Position numbers and translations under genes: made by a program. A stretch of DNA of 64,000 nt from Oceanospirillales bacterium (GTDB taxonomy: Bacteria > Pseudomonadota > Gammaproteobacteria > Pseudomonadales > Balneatricaceae): positions 62,001 through 126,000 of the forward strand of contig JAAEYW010000008.1 of the NCBI GenBank assembly GCA_018223185.1, read 5' to 3'. Positions 9,264-17,596 of the stretch are shown here, one piece after another; position 1 is the first letter of the stretch, and the number at the start of each line of letters is the position of its first letter. A model generated the notes under the pieces. The model was given only the letters and a program-made list of their open reading frames with translations. It searched no databases and was not told the DNA's origin.

Positions 9264-10268
9264 GTGGGCTCAAATCCCTGGGAAGCTGAAAACAGCAAGG
9301 AAACTGAAGCTGTAAAACCAAACGAGAGCAAAACTAAAGAGTGGCGACTGATAGAGAAAACCATGATGGGGCTGCAGAAAGAGCAGCGTGCAGCCCGTCG
9401 CTGGGGGATCTTTTTCAAACTACTGACATTTGGCTATCTGTTTGTGGTCCTCGGTATTTACCTGTTCGCGGACTCTTTCTCCCCTGATATGGATGAGGGA
9501 GGAGAGCACACCGCTGTGGTTCAGGTGAATGGTGTGATTGCCGATGGTGAAGATGCCAGTGCCGATAATATTATTGGCGCGCTGCGCAGAGCCTTTGGTG
9601 ACGAGGATAGCAAAGCGGTTATTCTGCGAATCAACAGCCCTGGCGGCAGTCCGGTGCAGTCGGGCTATGTCTATGATGAAGTAAAGCGTCTGCGGGCGCT
9701 TCATCCTGAGAAAAAAGTCTACGCGGTTATCCTGGACATCGGCGCATCAGGAGCGTACTACATTGCCGCATCTGCCGATGAAATTTACGCGGATAAAGCC
9801 AGTCTTGTGGGCTCCATTGGCGTGGTATCTTCCGGTTTCGGTTTTGTCGATCTGATGGAGAAGGTCGGGGTTGAGCGTCGTAATCTTATCTCTGGCGAGA
9901 ATAAAACCTTCCTTGATCCGTTTTCACCGTTGCAGGATAAAGATCGCGCTTTTTGGCAGACGGTGCTGGACACCACCCATAATCAGTTTATCGATCAGGT
10001 GCGTAAAGGGCGGGGCGATCGCCTGAAAGAGAATGACCAGTTGTTCAGCGGTCTGGTATGGACAGGCGAACAGTCACTGGATCTCGGGCTGATCGATGGT
10101 CTCGGCAGCAGCAGTTACGTTGCCAGAGATATTGTCGGGGCAGAAAAAATGGTGGACTACACACCTAAAGGCTCACCACTTGAGCAGTTGATTGACCGGC
10201 TTGGCGTTACCTTTGGTAAAACCATAGCCACCCAGCTGGGCCTCAACAACTCAGTACAATTACGCTGA
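9264..10268 (+). CDS. sppA: Signal peptide peptidase SppA (S49 family)
   Basis: 334 residues, the short single-domain SppA form. A charged N-terminal tail of about 45 residues precedes one membrane segment (LLTFGYLFVVLGIYLFA), placing the catalytic domain in the periplasm. The catalytic Ser is in DIGASGAYYIAA and the Lys-type region is DKASLVGSIGVV. It degrades signal peptides left in the inner membrane. GTG start with a strong AAGGAG site. It ends at a terminator into whose T tail a mobile element has inserted. Confidence 0.92.
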   Translation: MGSNPWEAENSKETEAVKPNESKTKEWRLIEKTMMGLQKEQRAARRWGIFFKLLTFGYLFVVLGIYLFADSFSPDMDEGGEHTAVVQVNGVIADGEDASADNIIGALRRAFGDEDSKAVILRINSPGGSPVQSGYVYDEVKRLRALHPEKKVYAVILDIGASGAYYIAASADEIYADKASLVGSIGVVSSGFGFVDLMEKVGVERRNLISGENKTFLDPFSPLQDKDRAFWQTVLDTTHNQFIDQVRKGRGDRLKENDQLFSGLVWTGEQSLDLGLIDGLGSSSYVARDIVGAEKMVDYTPKGSPLEQLIDRLGVTFGKTIATQLGLNNSVQLR

Positions 10269-10286
10269 AAATCAAAGTCTGAATCT

Positions 10287-10319
10287 AAAGGCCGTTACAG
10301 AGATGCAGCGGCCTTTTTT
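10287..10319 (+). terminator. sppA intrinsic terminator
   Basis: Stem AAAGGCCG / CGGCCTTT with six T. The T tail forms part of the 8-bp target duplication (TTTTTTAT) of the adjacent element. Confidence 0.85.
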
Positions 10320-10321
10320 AT

Positions 10322-10623
10322 GGCTCTTCGCGTGTTATGGGGAAGGATATAGAAATATCGATATCTTCATGGTTAAGCCCGGTTAGCGAGCTCTCCAGGC
10401 AAGAACCCCTGCAGAGCGATCTTTCATTGGGGATACCCTATCGTTGCAGGACGTCGCGCCAAAACCAACTGGCGGAGGTCTGAACGCTTGACGCTAAAAA
10501 GCGTTTTACCATAGCCCCCTGGGTACTGTGGTGAGTCTGTTTTAGATTCTAAGGGCCCCTGCAATATATAGCTCCACGACTATCTACCACGATGGAATCC
10601 TTTCCTGGTAAAGCGCGAAGGGC
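10322..10623. mobile_element. MITE-like element, copy 1 (302 bp)
   Basis: Non-coding. Its left end GGCTCTTCGCG...AAGGAT is an imperfect inverted repeat of its right end (reverse complement GCCCTTCGCG...AAAGGAT). It is flanked on both sides by the identical 8-bp sequence TTTTTTAT (10314-10321 and 10624-10631), as expected for a transposition target duplication. A second, closely similar copy lies at 11810. GGYTCTT ends with 8-bp AT-rich duplications recall the ISL3 family, so this may be a non-autonomous derivative; no transposase gene is present in the window. Confidence 0.8.
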
Positions 10624-10631
10624 TTTTTTAT

Positions 10632-11017
10632 TATCTGTGTGTGGGTTTAACCGTGTTAATTAAACATCTATGGCCTAAGCTGGTTAGGTTAGAACAACCT
10701 GATTAGGTTGCTGAACCACGGGCACTATTCACAAAGGGCACTCTTCGCGTCTGAACACAGAACTGAATAGAGATTTATCTGTATTACAACAGTTTAATTG
10801 TTTCGCAGGCCGGGAAGAAGACAGCTGAAACTGACTGTCACAGTGTTTGTAACTGAATCGCCCTTTGTCATTGATCAGTTTCACAGAGAACCCCACAGCT
10901 AAGTCGCTGCGGCAGCAAAATGCGCCAAACAGACTACCCGATATTTACCAGGCAGGTTATGGCTTGGTTTACGATCCGGCAGGCATACATTTAGCCGATA
11001 AATAAAGGTAAATCCGC
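10632..11017. other. Intergenic region before the cupin gene
   Basis: About 390 bp with no recognised gene. A 50-codon open stretch on plus (10853-11005) ends in TAA just upstream of the cupin ribosome site and reads as plausible protein (DIYQAGYGLVYDP), but it has no start codon with a ribosome site; it may be the remnant of a lost gene. The cupin ribosome site AAAGG lies at the right edge. Confidence 0.35.
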
Positions 11018-11404
11018 ATGCGAATAGCTAAAGACGATATTGATGTAAAGATGGAGATCCCAGGGGCTGTGATTCGTCAGCAAACTGAATTTGGCGACGC
11101 CACCGGGCTTGGGAAAATCAGTGGTGAGTACTTCAGTCTGTCGGCCGGTGTCGATACTACGCCGCTTTTTCTGGGGCTGGATGGTGATATGTGTCAGTGT
11201 CCACACTGGGGTTTTGTGATTAACGGCGAGCTGACCACCACTGACGCCAGTGGTAAACAGGAAACCGTCAGCGCTAACGATCTGTTTTACTGGCCGCCGG
11301 GTCACAATGTAAAAGTCACCGCCGACGCCGAGATTGTTATGTTCAGCCCTCAGAATCAGCACAGTCATGTGATCAGCCATATGATAGATAAAGTAAGTGC
11401 CTGA
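11018..11404 (+). CDS. Cupin-domain protein
   Basis: 128 residues. The single cupin barrel shows PHWGFVINGEL as motif 1 and DLFYWPPGHNVKV as motif 2, with a His in each, though the canonical metal set is incomplete. An N-terminal extension carries CQCP. Small cupins of this type bind metals or small ligands; the function is unknown. ATG 11018 follows AAAGG at good spacing. The gene sits alone between the two MITE-like elements. Confidence 0.75.
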   Translation: MRIAKDDIDVKMEIPGAVIRQQTEFGDATGLGKISGEYFSLSAGVDTTPLFLGLDGDMCQCPHWGFVINGELTTTDASGKQETVSANDLFYWPPGHNVKVTADAEIVMFSPQNQHSHVISHMIDKVSA

Positions 11405-11656
11405 ACATGAAGGTTTAAACCGGTCTGATTGAGAGTTATCGGAAGCGCCCTGTATCTATTATGGGGTGCATTTCTATCAATAGTTTGAGCGGTTTGAAGG
11501 GGAGATGCTGAGATCGAACAACCTGCTGAATTAGCCAGTGATAGCGTTAACGGCTCAGAATAATTGATTTTCAATAAGTCTTATCTGCACCGATCGGGTA
11601 GGAGATTTAAATACCGGTCTGTGTTTGTTACTTCAATCCTCTTTTCCGATTTGTCT

Positions 11657-11728
11657 TTTCTATTCAGATCAAAGTTTCTATTTAGGTAACAGTTTCTATT
11701 CAGGTCACAGTGTCTATCCAGGCCTGCG
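11657..11728. repeat. 18-bp tandem repeat, four units
   Basis: Units TTTCTATTCAGATCAAAG, TTTCTATTTAGGTAACAG, TTTCTATTCAGGTCACAG and the more diverged TGTCTATCCAGGCCTGCG follow one another without gaps. The overlapping ORF calls (11625-11840) are translations of this repeat, not genes. Confidence 0.85.
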
Positions 11729-11809
11729 CTTCCATCAGGTTATCGCTGTTAAGTGGTGGTATCGATTGAAGCGCGACAGGTCGTTATATCGCTTCTATAC
11801 GCTTTTTTT

Positions 11810-12146
11810 GGTTCTTCGCGGGTTATGGGGAAGGATATAGAAACATCGATATCTTCATTGTTAAGCCCGTTTGGCGAGCTCTCCAGGCAAGAACCCTGCA
11901 GAGCAATCTTTCATTGGGGATACCCTATCGTTGCAGGACCCCACGCCAAAACCAACTGGCGGAGGTCTAAAAAAATCGTTTACCACAGAGTGCACAGAGG
12001 ACACGGAGAAGCACAATTAATCAGGTTTCTCTGTGCTCTCCGTGTCCTCTGCGGTGAGTCTGTTTTAGATTCTAAGGGCCCCTGCAATATATAGCTCCAC
12101 TACTATCTACCACGATGGAATCCTTTCCCGGTAAAACGCGATGAAC
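11810..12146. mobile_element. MITE-like element, copy 2 (337 bp) with internal hairpin
   Basis: Ends GGTTCTTCGCGGGTTATGGG and its imperfect inverse (reverse complement GTTCATCGCGTTTTACCGGG). Identical 8-bp CTTTTTTT flanks lie at 11802-11809 and 12147-12154. The outer parts match copy 1 closely, including GGCGAGCTCTCC-type and TTTCATTGGGGATACCC segments. The middle differs: copy 2 carries a longer hairpin (about 11981-12057). The ORF 11753-12094 read across it is spurious. Confidence 0.8.
11981..12057. repeat. Inverted repeat of the widespread CACAGAGGACACGGAG type
   Basis: Arms CACAGAGGACACGGAGAAGCAC (11993-12014) and CTGTGCTCTCCGTGTCCTCTGCGG (12031-12054) pair over roughly 22 bp with small bulges. 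Sequences of this kind recur in many unrelated bacterial genomes and yield the well-known false translation HRVHRGHGE...LCALRVLCGE, present here in the ORF track. Confidence 0.8.
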
Positions 12147-12154
12147 CTTTTTTT

Positions 12155-12415
12155 TTGTACCCGGGCTACCCGTCAGGTGACATAGTTATTGTGTTGGCTG
12201 TTATGGTGCATGCAAACTGTTTTACCTGCCATTATCTCTGGAATTCAGGGTGGGGCAGGCTGATGTTACTGTTTATGTACATCTGTATTATTCGGATATG
12301 ACTGTTGCAGTTCTGAAAGGCTGACGGCCCGGCATGATTTAACCGGCACAAATGGAGTAAAGAGATCCGTTCTGATATATAGTTTTTCATGCTGTTTTTA
12401 ATACAAGGGCTGGTT
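12155..12415. other. Intergenic region between element copy 2 and a hypothetical gene
   Basis: About 260 bp with no gene, RNA or clear hairpin recognised; it must carry the promoter of the downstream gene. Confidence 0.4.
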
Positions 12416-12697
12416 ATGAATCTGGATAAAGCAAGAAAGCGTATCGAAAAACACGTTAAAAAGGGATTCAGGGGTTATCCGCTGATTTCACTGAGCTATT
12501 CAGGGGAGGCCGCAGATTGCGCCACCCGGGTTGTAATTCAGTTTGTTGTTGAGGAGGGAGCACAGCCTCAGGAACAGTCGTTTACTGCCAAAACCGATGT
12601 CAGAAAGGATGAGGTTATCCAGACAACGTTGTTAAAAATCATCGAGCGGGCAGAGGCGCATACCGTTACTGAAACAGAGGCTGTTGAGCTTATATAG
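12416..12697 (+). CDS. Conserved-looking hypothetical protein, 93 residues
   Basis: Not recognised. The ATG at 12416 (AAGGGC ribosome site) is preferred over the track start nine codons upstream. The protein begins with a basic helix (LDKARKRIEKHVKKGFRG), continues as mixed strands (YPLISLSYSG, RVVIQFVVEEGA) and ends in an amphipathic helix (VIQTTLLKIIERAEAHT). There is no signal peptide or membrane segment, so it is likely a small cytoplasmic alpha/beta protein. It lies 46 bp before a GNAT gene on the same strand. Confidence 0.65.
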   Translation: MNLDKARKRIEKHVKKGFRGYPLISLSYSGEAADCATRVVIQFVVEEGAQPQEQSFTAKTDVRKDEVIQTTLLKIIERAEAHTVTETEAVELI

Positions 12698-12743
12698 TTT
12701 TGCTCGTGACCTGCCTCGAAAATTATGAAAAAGGATGTCTGGC

Positions 12744-13289
12744 ATGACAGGAACCTATCTTCAGCCAACACTGACAGGAAAAATGATAACGCTTCGTCCA
12801 CTGTTGGCAGAGGATTTTGATGCGTTGTATGAGGCTGCTTCCGATCCTGTCATATGGGCAATGCATCCCGACTCGCAGCGCTACGAGCGTGATATTTTTG
12901 AGCAACGTTTTTTTAACGGCGCAATTAGTAGTGGCGGTGCTCTGGCTGTTGTCGATAATCGCTCAGGTAGAGTGATCGGTTCATCCCGCTATTATGACTG
13001 GAACCCTGAGTTGCGTGAAATTGCGATAGGCTTTACCTTTATTGAACAGGCCTGCTGGGGAAAAGGGGTCAATGCCGAGATGAAAGCGCTGATGCTGAAC
13101 CATATTTTTGATTATGCTGATACTGTCTGGTTTCATATTGCTGAGGAGAATATCAGATCTGTCAGAGCAGTTGAAAAACTTGGCGCAGACTACTCGCATA
13201 AAGAGGATAAAGCGGTTGAAGACAAGCCATTTGTGCAGCTGTATTACACGCTGACACTACCGGCATATCGCGAGGCGTGTGGGGCGTAA
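12744..13289 (+). CDS. GNAT-family N-acetyltransferase (RimJ/RimL-like)
   Basis: 181 residues from ATG 12744; AAGGA at 12731-12735 fits this start, whereas the ATG at 12735 overlaps that site. It begins LTGKMITLRPLLAEDF, typical of the RimL-like branch, and has the acetyl-CoA pyrophosphate-binding region QACWGKGVNAEMK (Q-x2-G-x-G/A type), then EENIRSVRAVEKLGA, the usual C-terminal motif. The acceptor (protein N-terminus or small amine) is unknown. It is probably co-transcribed with the GFA-type gene 38 bp downstream. Confidence 0.82.
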   Translation: MTGTYLQPTLTGKMITLRPLLAEDFDALYEAASDPVIWAMHPDSQRYERDIFEQRFFNGAISSGGALAVVDNRSGRVIGSSRYYDWNPELREIAIGFTFIEQACWGKGVNAEMKALMLNHIFDYADTVWFHIAEENIRSVRAVEKLGADYSHKEDKAVEDKPFVQLYYTLTLPAYREACGA

Positions 13290-13327
13290 GCGATGTTTAT
13301 TAATTGATGACAAAGAGGGCGAACAGT

Positions 13328-13735
13328 ATGACCTATCCAATAGAAGGTTCTTGCCAGTGTGGCGGGGTAAAGTATCGGCTTTTAAAAGAGCCCATGATGG
13401 TGATTGCTTGCCATTGTAAAGAGTGCCAGAAGCTCTCGACCAGCGCCTTCAGTATCACGGCGATGGTGAATGCCTCTGATGTCGAATTTGAAGGTGAGAT
13501 GGCAGAATGGAGCCGCTTAGCGGATAGTGGAAATACCAGCGCTGCTAAATTCTGCCCGACCTGCGGTAACCGCATCTACCATTTTAATCCTGCTGAGCCT
13601 GACAAAATTAAGCTCAAGCCATCCAATCTTTCCGATACCAGTATTATCAAACCTACTGCTCATGTCTGGGTGAGTGAAAAACAGGACTGGTTCACCATAC
13701 CGGAAGGTGTAAAAGTGTTCGATAAACAGCCATAA
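13328..13735 (+). CDS. GFA/CENP-V family zinc protein
   Basis: 135 residues from ATG 13328, with AGAGGG upstream; the TTG start in the track lacks a site. Zinc-binding cysteines are arranged as SCQCGGVKY, CHCKECQK and FCPTCGNRIYH, the signature of the glutathione-dependent formaldehyde-activating (GFA) fold. Most members have no proven activity, and a role in formaldehyde or thiol-adduct handling is only possible. It follows the GNAT gene and ends before a convergent hairpin. Confidence 0.85.
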   Translation: MTYPIEGSCQCGGVKYRLLKEPMMVIACHCKECQKLSTSAFSITAMVNASDVEFEGEMAEWSRLADSGNTSAAKFCPTCGNRIYHFNPAEPDKIKLKPSNLSDTSIIKPTAHVWVSEKQDWFTIPEGVKVFDKQP

Positions 13736-13851
13736 GACGCTAATTAAGCGCAGAGGGTAATAACGCGACTATCTGAGACCGCGCCTATCTGAGACTGCTC
13801 CAGTCGATGGATTCGTTCTGCTGATTGAACTCTTTATACCGCTGTAAAATT

Positions 13852-13877
13852 TCCGGTCTCCCTGATGGGAGACCGGA
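13852..13877. terminator. Hairpin between GFA-type gene and cti
   Basis: Perfect 11-bp stem TCCGGTCTCCC / GGGAGACCGGA with a TGAT loop. On the minus strand it is followed by AATTTTAC, so it can end cti transcripts; on plus the T tail is poor. Confidence 0.7.
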
Positions 13878-13960
13878 TTAGTAAATGATAAATACTTGTT
13901 CAGACCTCGTGAGTTAATACCCCCGCGAAACCGGAACTGGCATTCAGCCCCGGCATTTGT

Positions 13961-16372
13961 CTACCAGTGACCATAGCGGTTCATGTCATACACTCCGGCT
14001 TCCAGAGGGTTCGTCAACTGCATATAGTCTCTGAAACTGTGAAATACCTGCCAGAACTGCGGACTCATCCGCCCAACCCCCCAGCGTTCTACAAACCGGT
14101 TGAATGATCTGTCGGAATCGACATTCTCAAACGATGTCACAAACTCATCCAGCTGTGACTGGTTAAGCTGAAAAATCAGGTTGGGATAGCTGCCAACCGG
14201 CTCTGGCAAGATAGTCAGGCTATCAAGATCCTCCTGATAACGTAACGATTCCCCTAACAGAAAGGCGACGCTGCTATGGCGACGGTTACGAAGCAGGGTG
14301 TAAACCTGAAATTTTTCACCAGACGCCTGGCCTTCTGAGTTTTCATCCAGGTTGATACGAACAAAACTGACCTCAGGGAGCCACTTTATTGCCGCTAATG
14401 CTGATGCCGATTTGGCGGCAATTTTTTTAAGTGCGAGGCTGGAACGCTTTTCGGGAGATAAGCCTTTCTGGTCATTGCAGGTGTTGCAGCGGTGTATGAT
14501 GTCTGTGCCGGTCAGGGCTGGATACCGGTTTAGCAGTGTCTGTAATAGTTCCTCTTTGGGCTGTTGGCCGGAGAAGGAAATATTGGTGGGCGTTTTTGTA
14601 TCCAGATTGTGGTAAGTGATTTTTGCCTTAATTTTTGCCGAGGACTGATACCAGTCTGCGTATATTGCCTGCCGTGATGCCGCGGGCATAAAACGCAGAA
14701 AGTTGGTTTCAGAGCCATTTCTGATCAGATCGAAATAGAGACGGGTCTGTGCCTGGTGGGAAACGCTGCCAAACACGTCGAAGTTAACGACCAGTTCGTA
14801 ATAGGTTCTTTCCAATAGAGGGTAGCCCATAACCCAGGCGGTAAGGGGAATCTCTCCTTGCCAGCCGCTGGTCACGGATGCGCTGTTGTGATGTCGGAAG
14901 ACCGTTAAAAAGGCGTTATTATTGTTTCCATCTCCGTCCCAGATCTGATCCAGTGCTGCGCCGGATGGGTATGCCTGCTTATAAGCTTTCTGACGCATAT
15001 CCAGATACATGTTTCGCCTATTATTATAGGTGTACCACTGACTGCCGAAATCCAGCAGCGAGCTCCTTTCACCAGGCAAGCCCAAATAGTCGTTCACCGA
15101 TGACTGATACTGTGGATTGTTGCTATAGAGTTCAGAAACCGGGGATTCAAACATCACCCAGAACTGGTCGCGGATGACGTTCGTAGCGATCTGCCCTCGG
15201 CAGACAGGTCCGCGGATAAAGTTTCTGACAAAGAAACGGGCATCATCCAGCAAAAAGCGGTATCGGAGTTTTGCCGGAATCGCAGCAAAGGTGATAAAGG
15301 GGTTAGATCTGTCATGATAACCATAGCCGGGGAGTGTTTCTGCCTTCCAGCCGGAACTGTAGAACAGCTGCTGATAGCGCTTAAGCCTTTCTGAGTCAAA
15401 ACGGTAGGTTATATGGGTTTTGTGTACGATGGTGCCGGGTAAGGGGGCCAGCCGGTAATAAAATAGCTTATGAGGATCATCATTGGGCCGGACGGTCGGC
15501 ACAATTTCAGGCGCTTCTCCCGGCGGGGTATAGGACCGAATAAGCTGATAAAACCGGGGGGCTGTGTTGCCTGAGTCGTCGGGGTGGCTGACGCTGTTCA
15601 GATACAGATGTCCCAGAAACAGATGTTCGTAGAGGTAACGGGATAGCAGTTTTGAGCGTTTATCACTCTGATTTAACCAGGCCTCCCAACGACTGATCAT
15701 CAACTGATCCTCGTCACTGATGACGACCGGTTGAGAGTCGATCTCAGCGCCCTGTTCGAGCCAGGTGGACAGAGTTTTATATTCATTTTTATTCAGACCT
15801 GAAACCGCCAGCGGCATTCCTCCGTGGGGGAATTTGTCGGCATAGTCATCAAACTCTCCCGGTGCCGGGCAGTAGTTGATACGATCAAACCCCAGCTGAA
15901 TATCGTCCGGCACCCGGGTATTTTCCGGTAACGGGTTATTCTGGCCCAGATCCAGCATCCGTTGCATCAGCGGTGGTGTAGATGTATCCCCTTTCTGGCT
16001 GTACTCCGAGAGTACTGAATAGAAGCCTTTTTTGTACCACTCCCCGGGTGTCTGGGCATCAATATAGAGACGGGTAGGCGGTGTATCCTGGAGTCTGCCG
16101 CCGTCGTAGACGCGAAGTTTTGAGGCGCCGCGATCAATACCCTGGAATGACTCCATTTTCAGCTGGCAAGGCGCATCGTAACACGAATGGCATGCAAGGC
16201 ATTTGGTCTCCAGTATGGGGTTGATGTTTTTCGAAAAACTATAGGTCTGAGTCTCTGAAATTACCCGAGGCTTTACCTGTTTCTCCTGTTGCTGATTAGC
16301 GGGAAACAGAAAGATGCTGCTTATGAAAAGAATAACGATCGCGTAGGTGCTTCCCCGGACTAATTTTTTCAT
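13961..16372 (-). CDS. cti: Fatty acid cis/trans isomerase Cti
   Basis: 803 residues, the usual Cti length. An N-terminal hydrophobic export signal (YAIVILFISSIFLFPA) is followed by a haem c motif CLACH at residues 58-62, as in the periplasmic cytochrome-type Cti of Pseudomonas and Vibrio. Cti isomerises cis-unsaturated acyl chains of membrane phospholipids to trans, stiffening the membrane under solvent or heat stress. The long region behind matches the family in length and Trp/Tyr richness. It is a single-gene unit, with a perfect inverted repeat 35 bp before the start codon that could be an operator. Confidence 0.9.
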   Translation of the reverse strand: MKKLVRGSTYAIVILFISSIFLFPANQQQEKQVKPRVISETQTYSFSKNINPILETKCLACHSCYDAPCQLKMESFQGIDRGASKLRVYDGGRLQDTPPTRLYIDAQTPGEWYKKGFYSVLSEYSQKGDTSTPPLMQRMLDLGQNNPLPENTRVPDDIQLGFDRINYCPAPGEFDDYADKFPHGGMPLAVSGLNKNEYKTLSTWLEQGAEIDSQPVVISDEDQLMISRWEAWLNQSDKRSKLLSRYLYEHLFLGHLYLNSVSHPDDSGNTAPRFYQLIRSYTPPGEAPEIVPTVRPNDDPHKLFYYRLAPLPGTIVHKTHITYRFDSERLKRYQQLFYSSGWKAETLPGYGYHDRSNPFITFAAIPAKLRYRFLLDDARFFVRNFIRGPVCRGQIATNVIRDQFWVMFESPVSELYSNNPQYQSSVNDYLGLPGERSSLLDFGSQWYTYNNRRNMYLDMRQKAYKQAYPSGAALDQIWDGDGNNNNAFLTVFRHHNSASVTSGWQGEIPLTAWVMGYPLLERTYYELVVNFDVFGSVSHQAQTRLYFDLIRNGSETNFLRFMPAASRQAIYADWYQSSAKIKAKITYHNLDTKTPTNISFSGQQPKEELLQTLLNRYPALTGTDIIHRCNTCNDQKGLSPEKRSSLALKKIAAKSASALAAIKWLPEVSFVRINLDENSEGQASGEKFQVYTLLRNRRHSSVAFLLGESLRYQEDLDSLTILPEPVGSYPNLIFQLNQSQLDEFVTSFENVDSDRSFNRFVERWGVGRMSPQFWQVFHSFRDYMQLTNPLEAGVYDMNRYGHW

Positions 16373-16406
16373 CTGCTGCTTTATGCCACTCTGATGGAAG
16401 AGGAAG

Positions 16407-16428
16407 ATTAATAAATACGTTTATTAAT
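16407..16428. promoter_or_regulatory. Perfect inverted repeat upstream of cti (candidate operator)
   Basis: ATTAATAAA-TACG-TTTATTAAT: 9-bp arms and a 4-nt centre, 35-56 bp upstream of the cti ATG, where a regulator or promoter would lie. Confidence 0.6.
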
Positions 16429-16594
16429 CTGTCAGGTTATCATGACGCACAGCTTTTCTGCTAAGTAATGAGCCCCAATCTGGCCACTAAAACGGGTTTT
16501 GGCGGTATATTGCGCTTGAAATGATAGGGCCTGTACTGACATATTAAGGAAGATCTTTGTTGCAAAGGCTTTCAACGCTAAATGATACCGGTGT

Positions 16595-16639
16595 AAGACA
16601 TTCAGAGACAAGCCATTAAGAGATAAGCCATTCAGGGAA
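16595..16639. repeat. 15-bp tandem repeat, three units
   Basis: AAGACATTCAGAGAC, AAGCCATTAAGAGAT and AAGCCATTCAGGGAA in tandem, just upstream of the CDF exporter. Confidence 0.8.
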
Positions 16640-16663
16640 AAGTCGGGCGCGTTCAGGAGTTGT

Positions 16664-17587
16664 ATGAGTCATAACCATCGTCATAACCACAGTCATCAGG
16701 TCACAAATTACAACTGCGCATTTGCGATTGGTATCGCCCTGAATCTCATATTTGTTGTGATTGAAGTGATGTATGGGGCGTTATCAGAATCCCTTGCGCT
16801 GATTGCTGACGCAGGACATAACCTGAGTGATGTTTTTAGTCTGGTGCTTGCCTGGGGCGCAAGTTATCTGGCTAAAAAAGCCGCCACCGAAAAAAGGACC
16901 TATGGTTTACGTAAAGCTACCGTTATGGCCTCTCTCGGCAGTGCTATTCTGTTGCTGATTGCGCTGGGCGGGATCGCCTGGGAAGCGATTAATCGTGTGT
17001 CCGATCCTGCGCCTGTAGAGGGGATGACAGTGATAGTGGTAGCGTCCATCGGCGTCGTTATTAATACACTGACTGCGCTGCTGTTTTTTAGCGGTCAGAA
17101 GGATGATCTGAATATCAAGGGCGCCTTCCTGCATATGGCCGCTGATGCTGTGGTCTCGCTTGGTGTGGTCGTTGCAGGTCTGTTTATTATGTTTAAAGGA
17201 TGGTTGTGGATCGATCCGGTGATCAGTCTGGTGATCGTAGCTGTCATTCTGGCCGGAACCCTCGGTTTACTGAAAGACTCCATGAACTATGCACTGGATG
17301 CGGTGCCGGACGGGATTGATATCCCTGAGCTGAAGCAATACTTTTCCGGTCTGGAGTCAGTGGAACGTATCCACGATCTGCATGTCTGGCCATTAAGTAC
17401 CACTGAGATCGCACTGACAGTCCACCTCGTGGTCAATACTAATGAACTGGATAACCGCTTTCTGCGTGATCAGCAGCAACACCTTCATGATCATTATGGT
17501 ATAGCGCATGCCACCCTCCAGATTGAATCGTCCACAGATGAGCAGAGGTGTATGCTGGATAACGTGAAGCCACAAAAGCATGCATGA
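16664..17587 (+). CDS. Cation diffusion facilitator (Zn/Cd/Co exporter)
   Basis: 307 residues. A His-rich N-terminus (MSHNHRHNHSH) leads into six membrane segments. The metal-site residues of CDF proteins are visible as ADAGHNLSD in segment 2 and HMAADAVVSLG in segment 5 (HxxxD motifs, ZitB/CzcD type). The C-terminal cytoplasmic domain (from SVERIHDLHVWPLS) is the metal-sensing ferredoxin-like fold. It exports divalent metal, most likely zinc, in exchange for protons. ATG follows AGGAG. It is divergent from cti. Confidence 0.9.
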   Translation: MSHNHRHNHSHQVTNYNCAFAIGIALNLIFVVIEVMYGALSESLALIADAGHNLSDVFSLVLAWGASYLAKKAATEKRTYGLRKATVMASLGSAILLLIALGGIAWEAINRVSDPAPVEGMTVIVVASIGVVINTLTALLFFSGQKDDLNIKGAFLHMAADAVVSLGVVVAGLFIMFKGWLWIDPVISLVIVAVILAGTLGLLKDSMNYALDAVPDGIDIPELKQYFSGLESVERIHDLHVWPLSTTEIALTVHLVVNTNELDNRFLRDQQQHLHDHYGIAHATLQIESSTDEQRCMLDNVKPQKHA

Positions 17588-17596
17588 ATATTTCGT

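Noticed and set aside
11625-11840. ORF of 71 residues upstream of element copy 2
   Set aside because: Its sequence is just the 18-bp tandem repeat read as SFYxG-type units.
11753-12094. ORF of 113 residues across element copy 2
   Set aside because: It translates the mobile element and the HRVHRGHGE-type hairpin repeat, a well-known false ORF.
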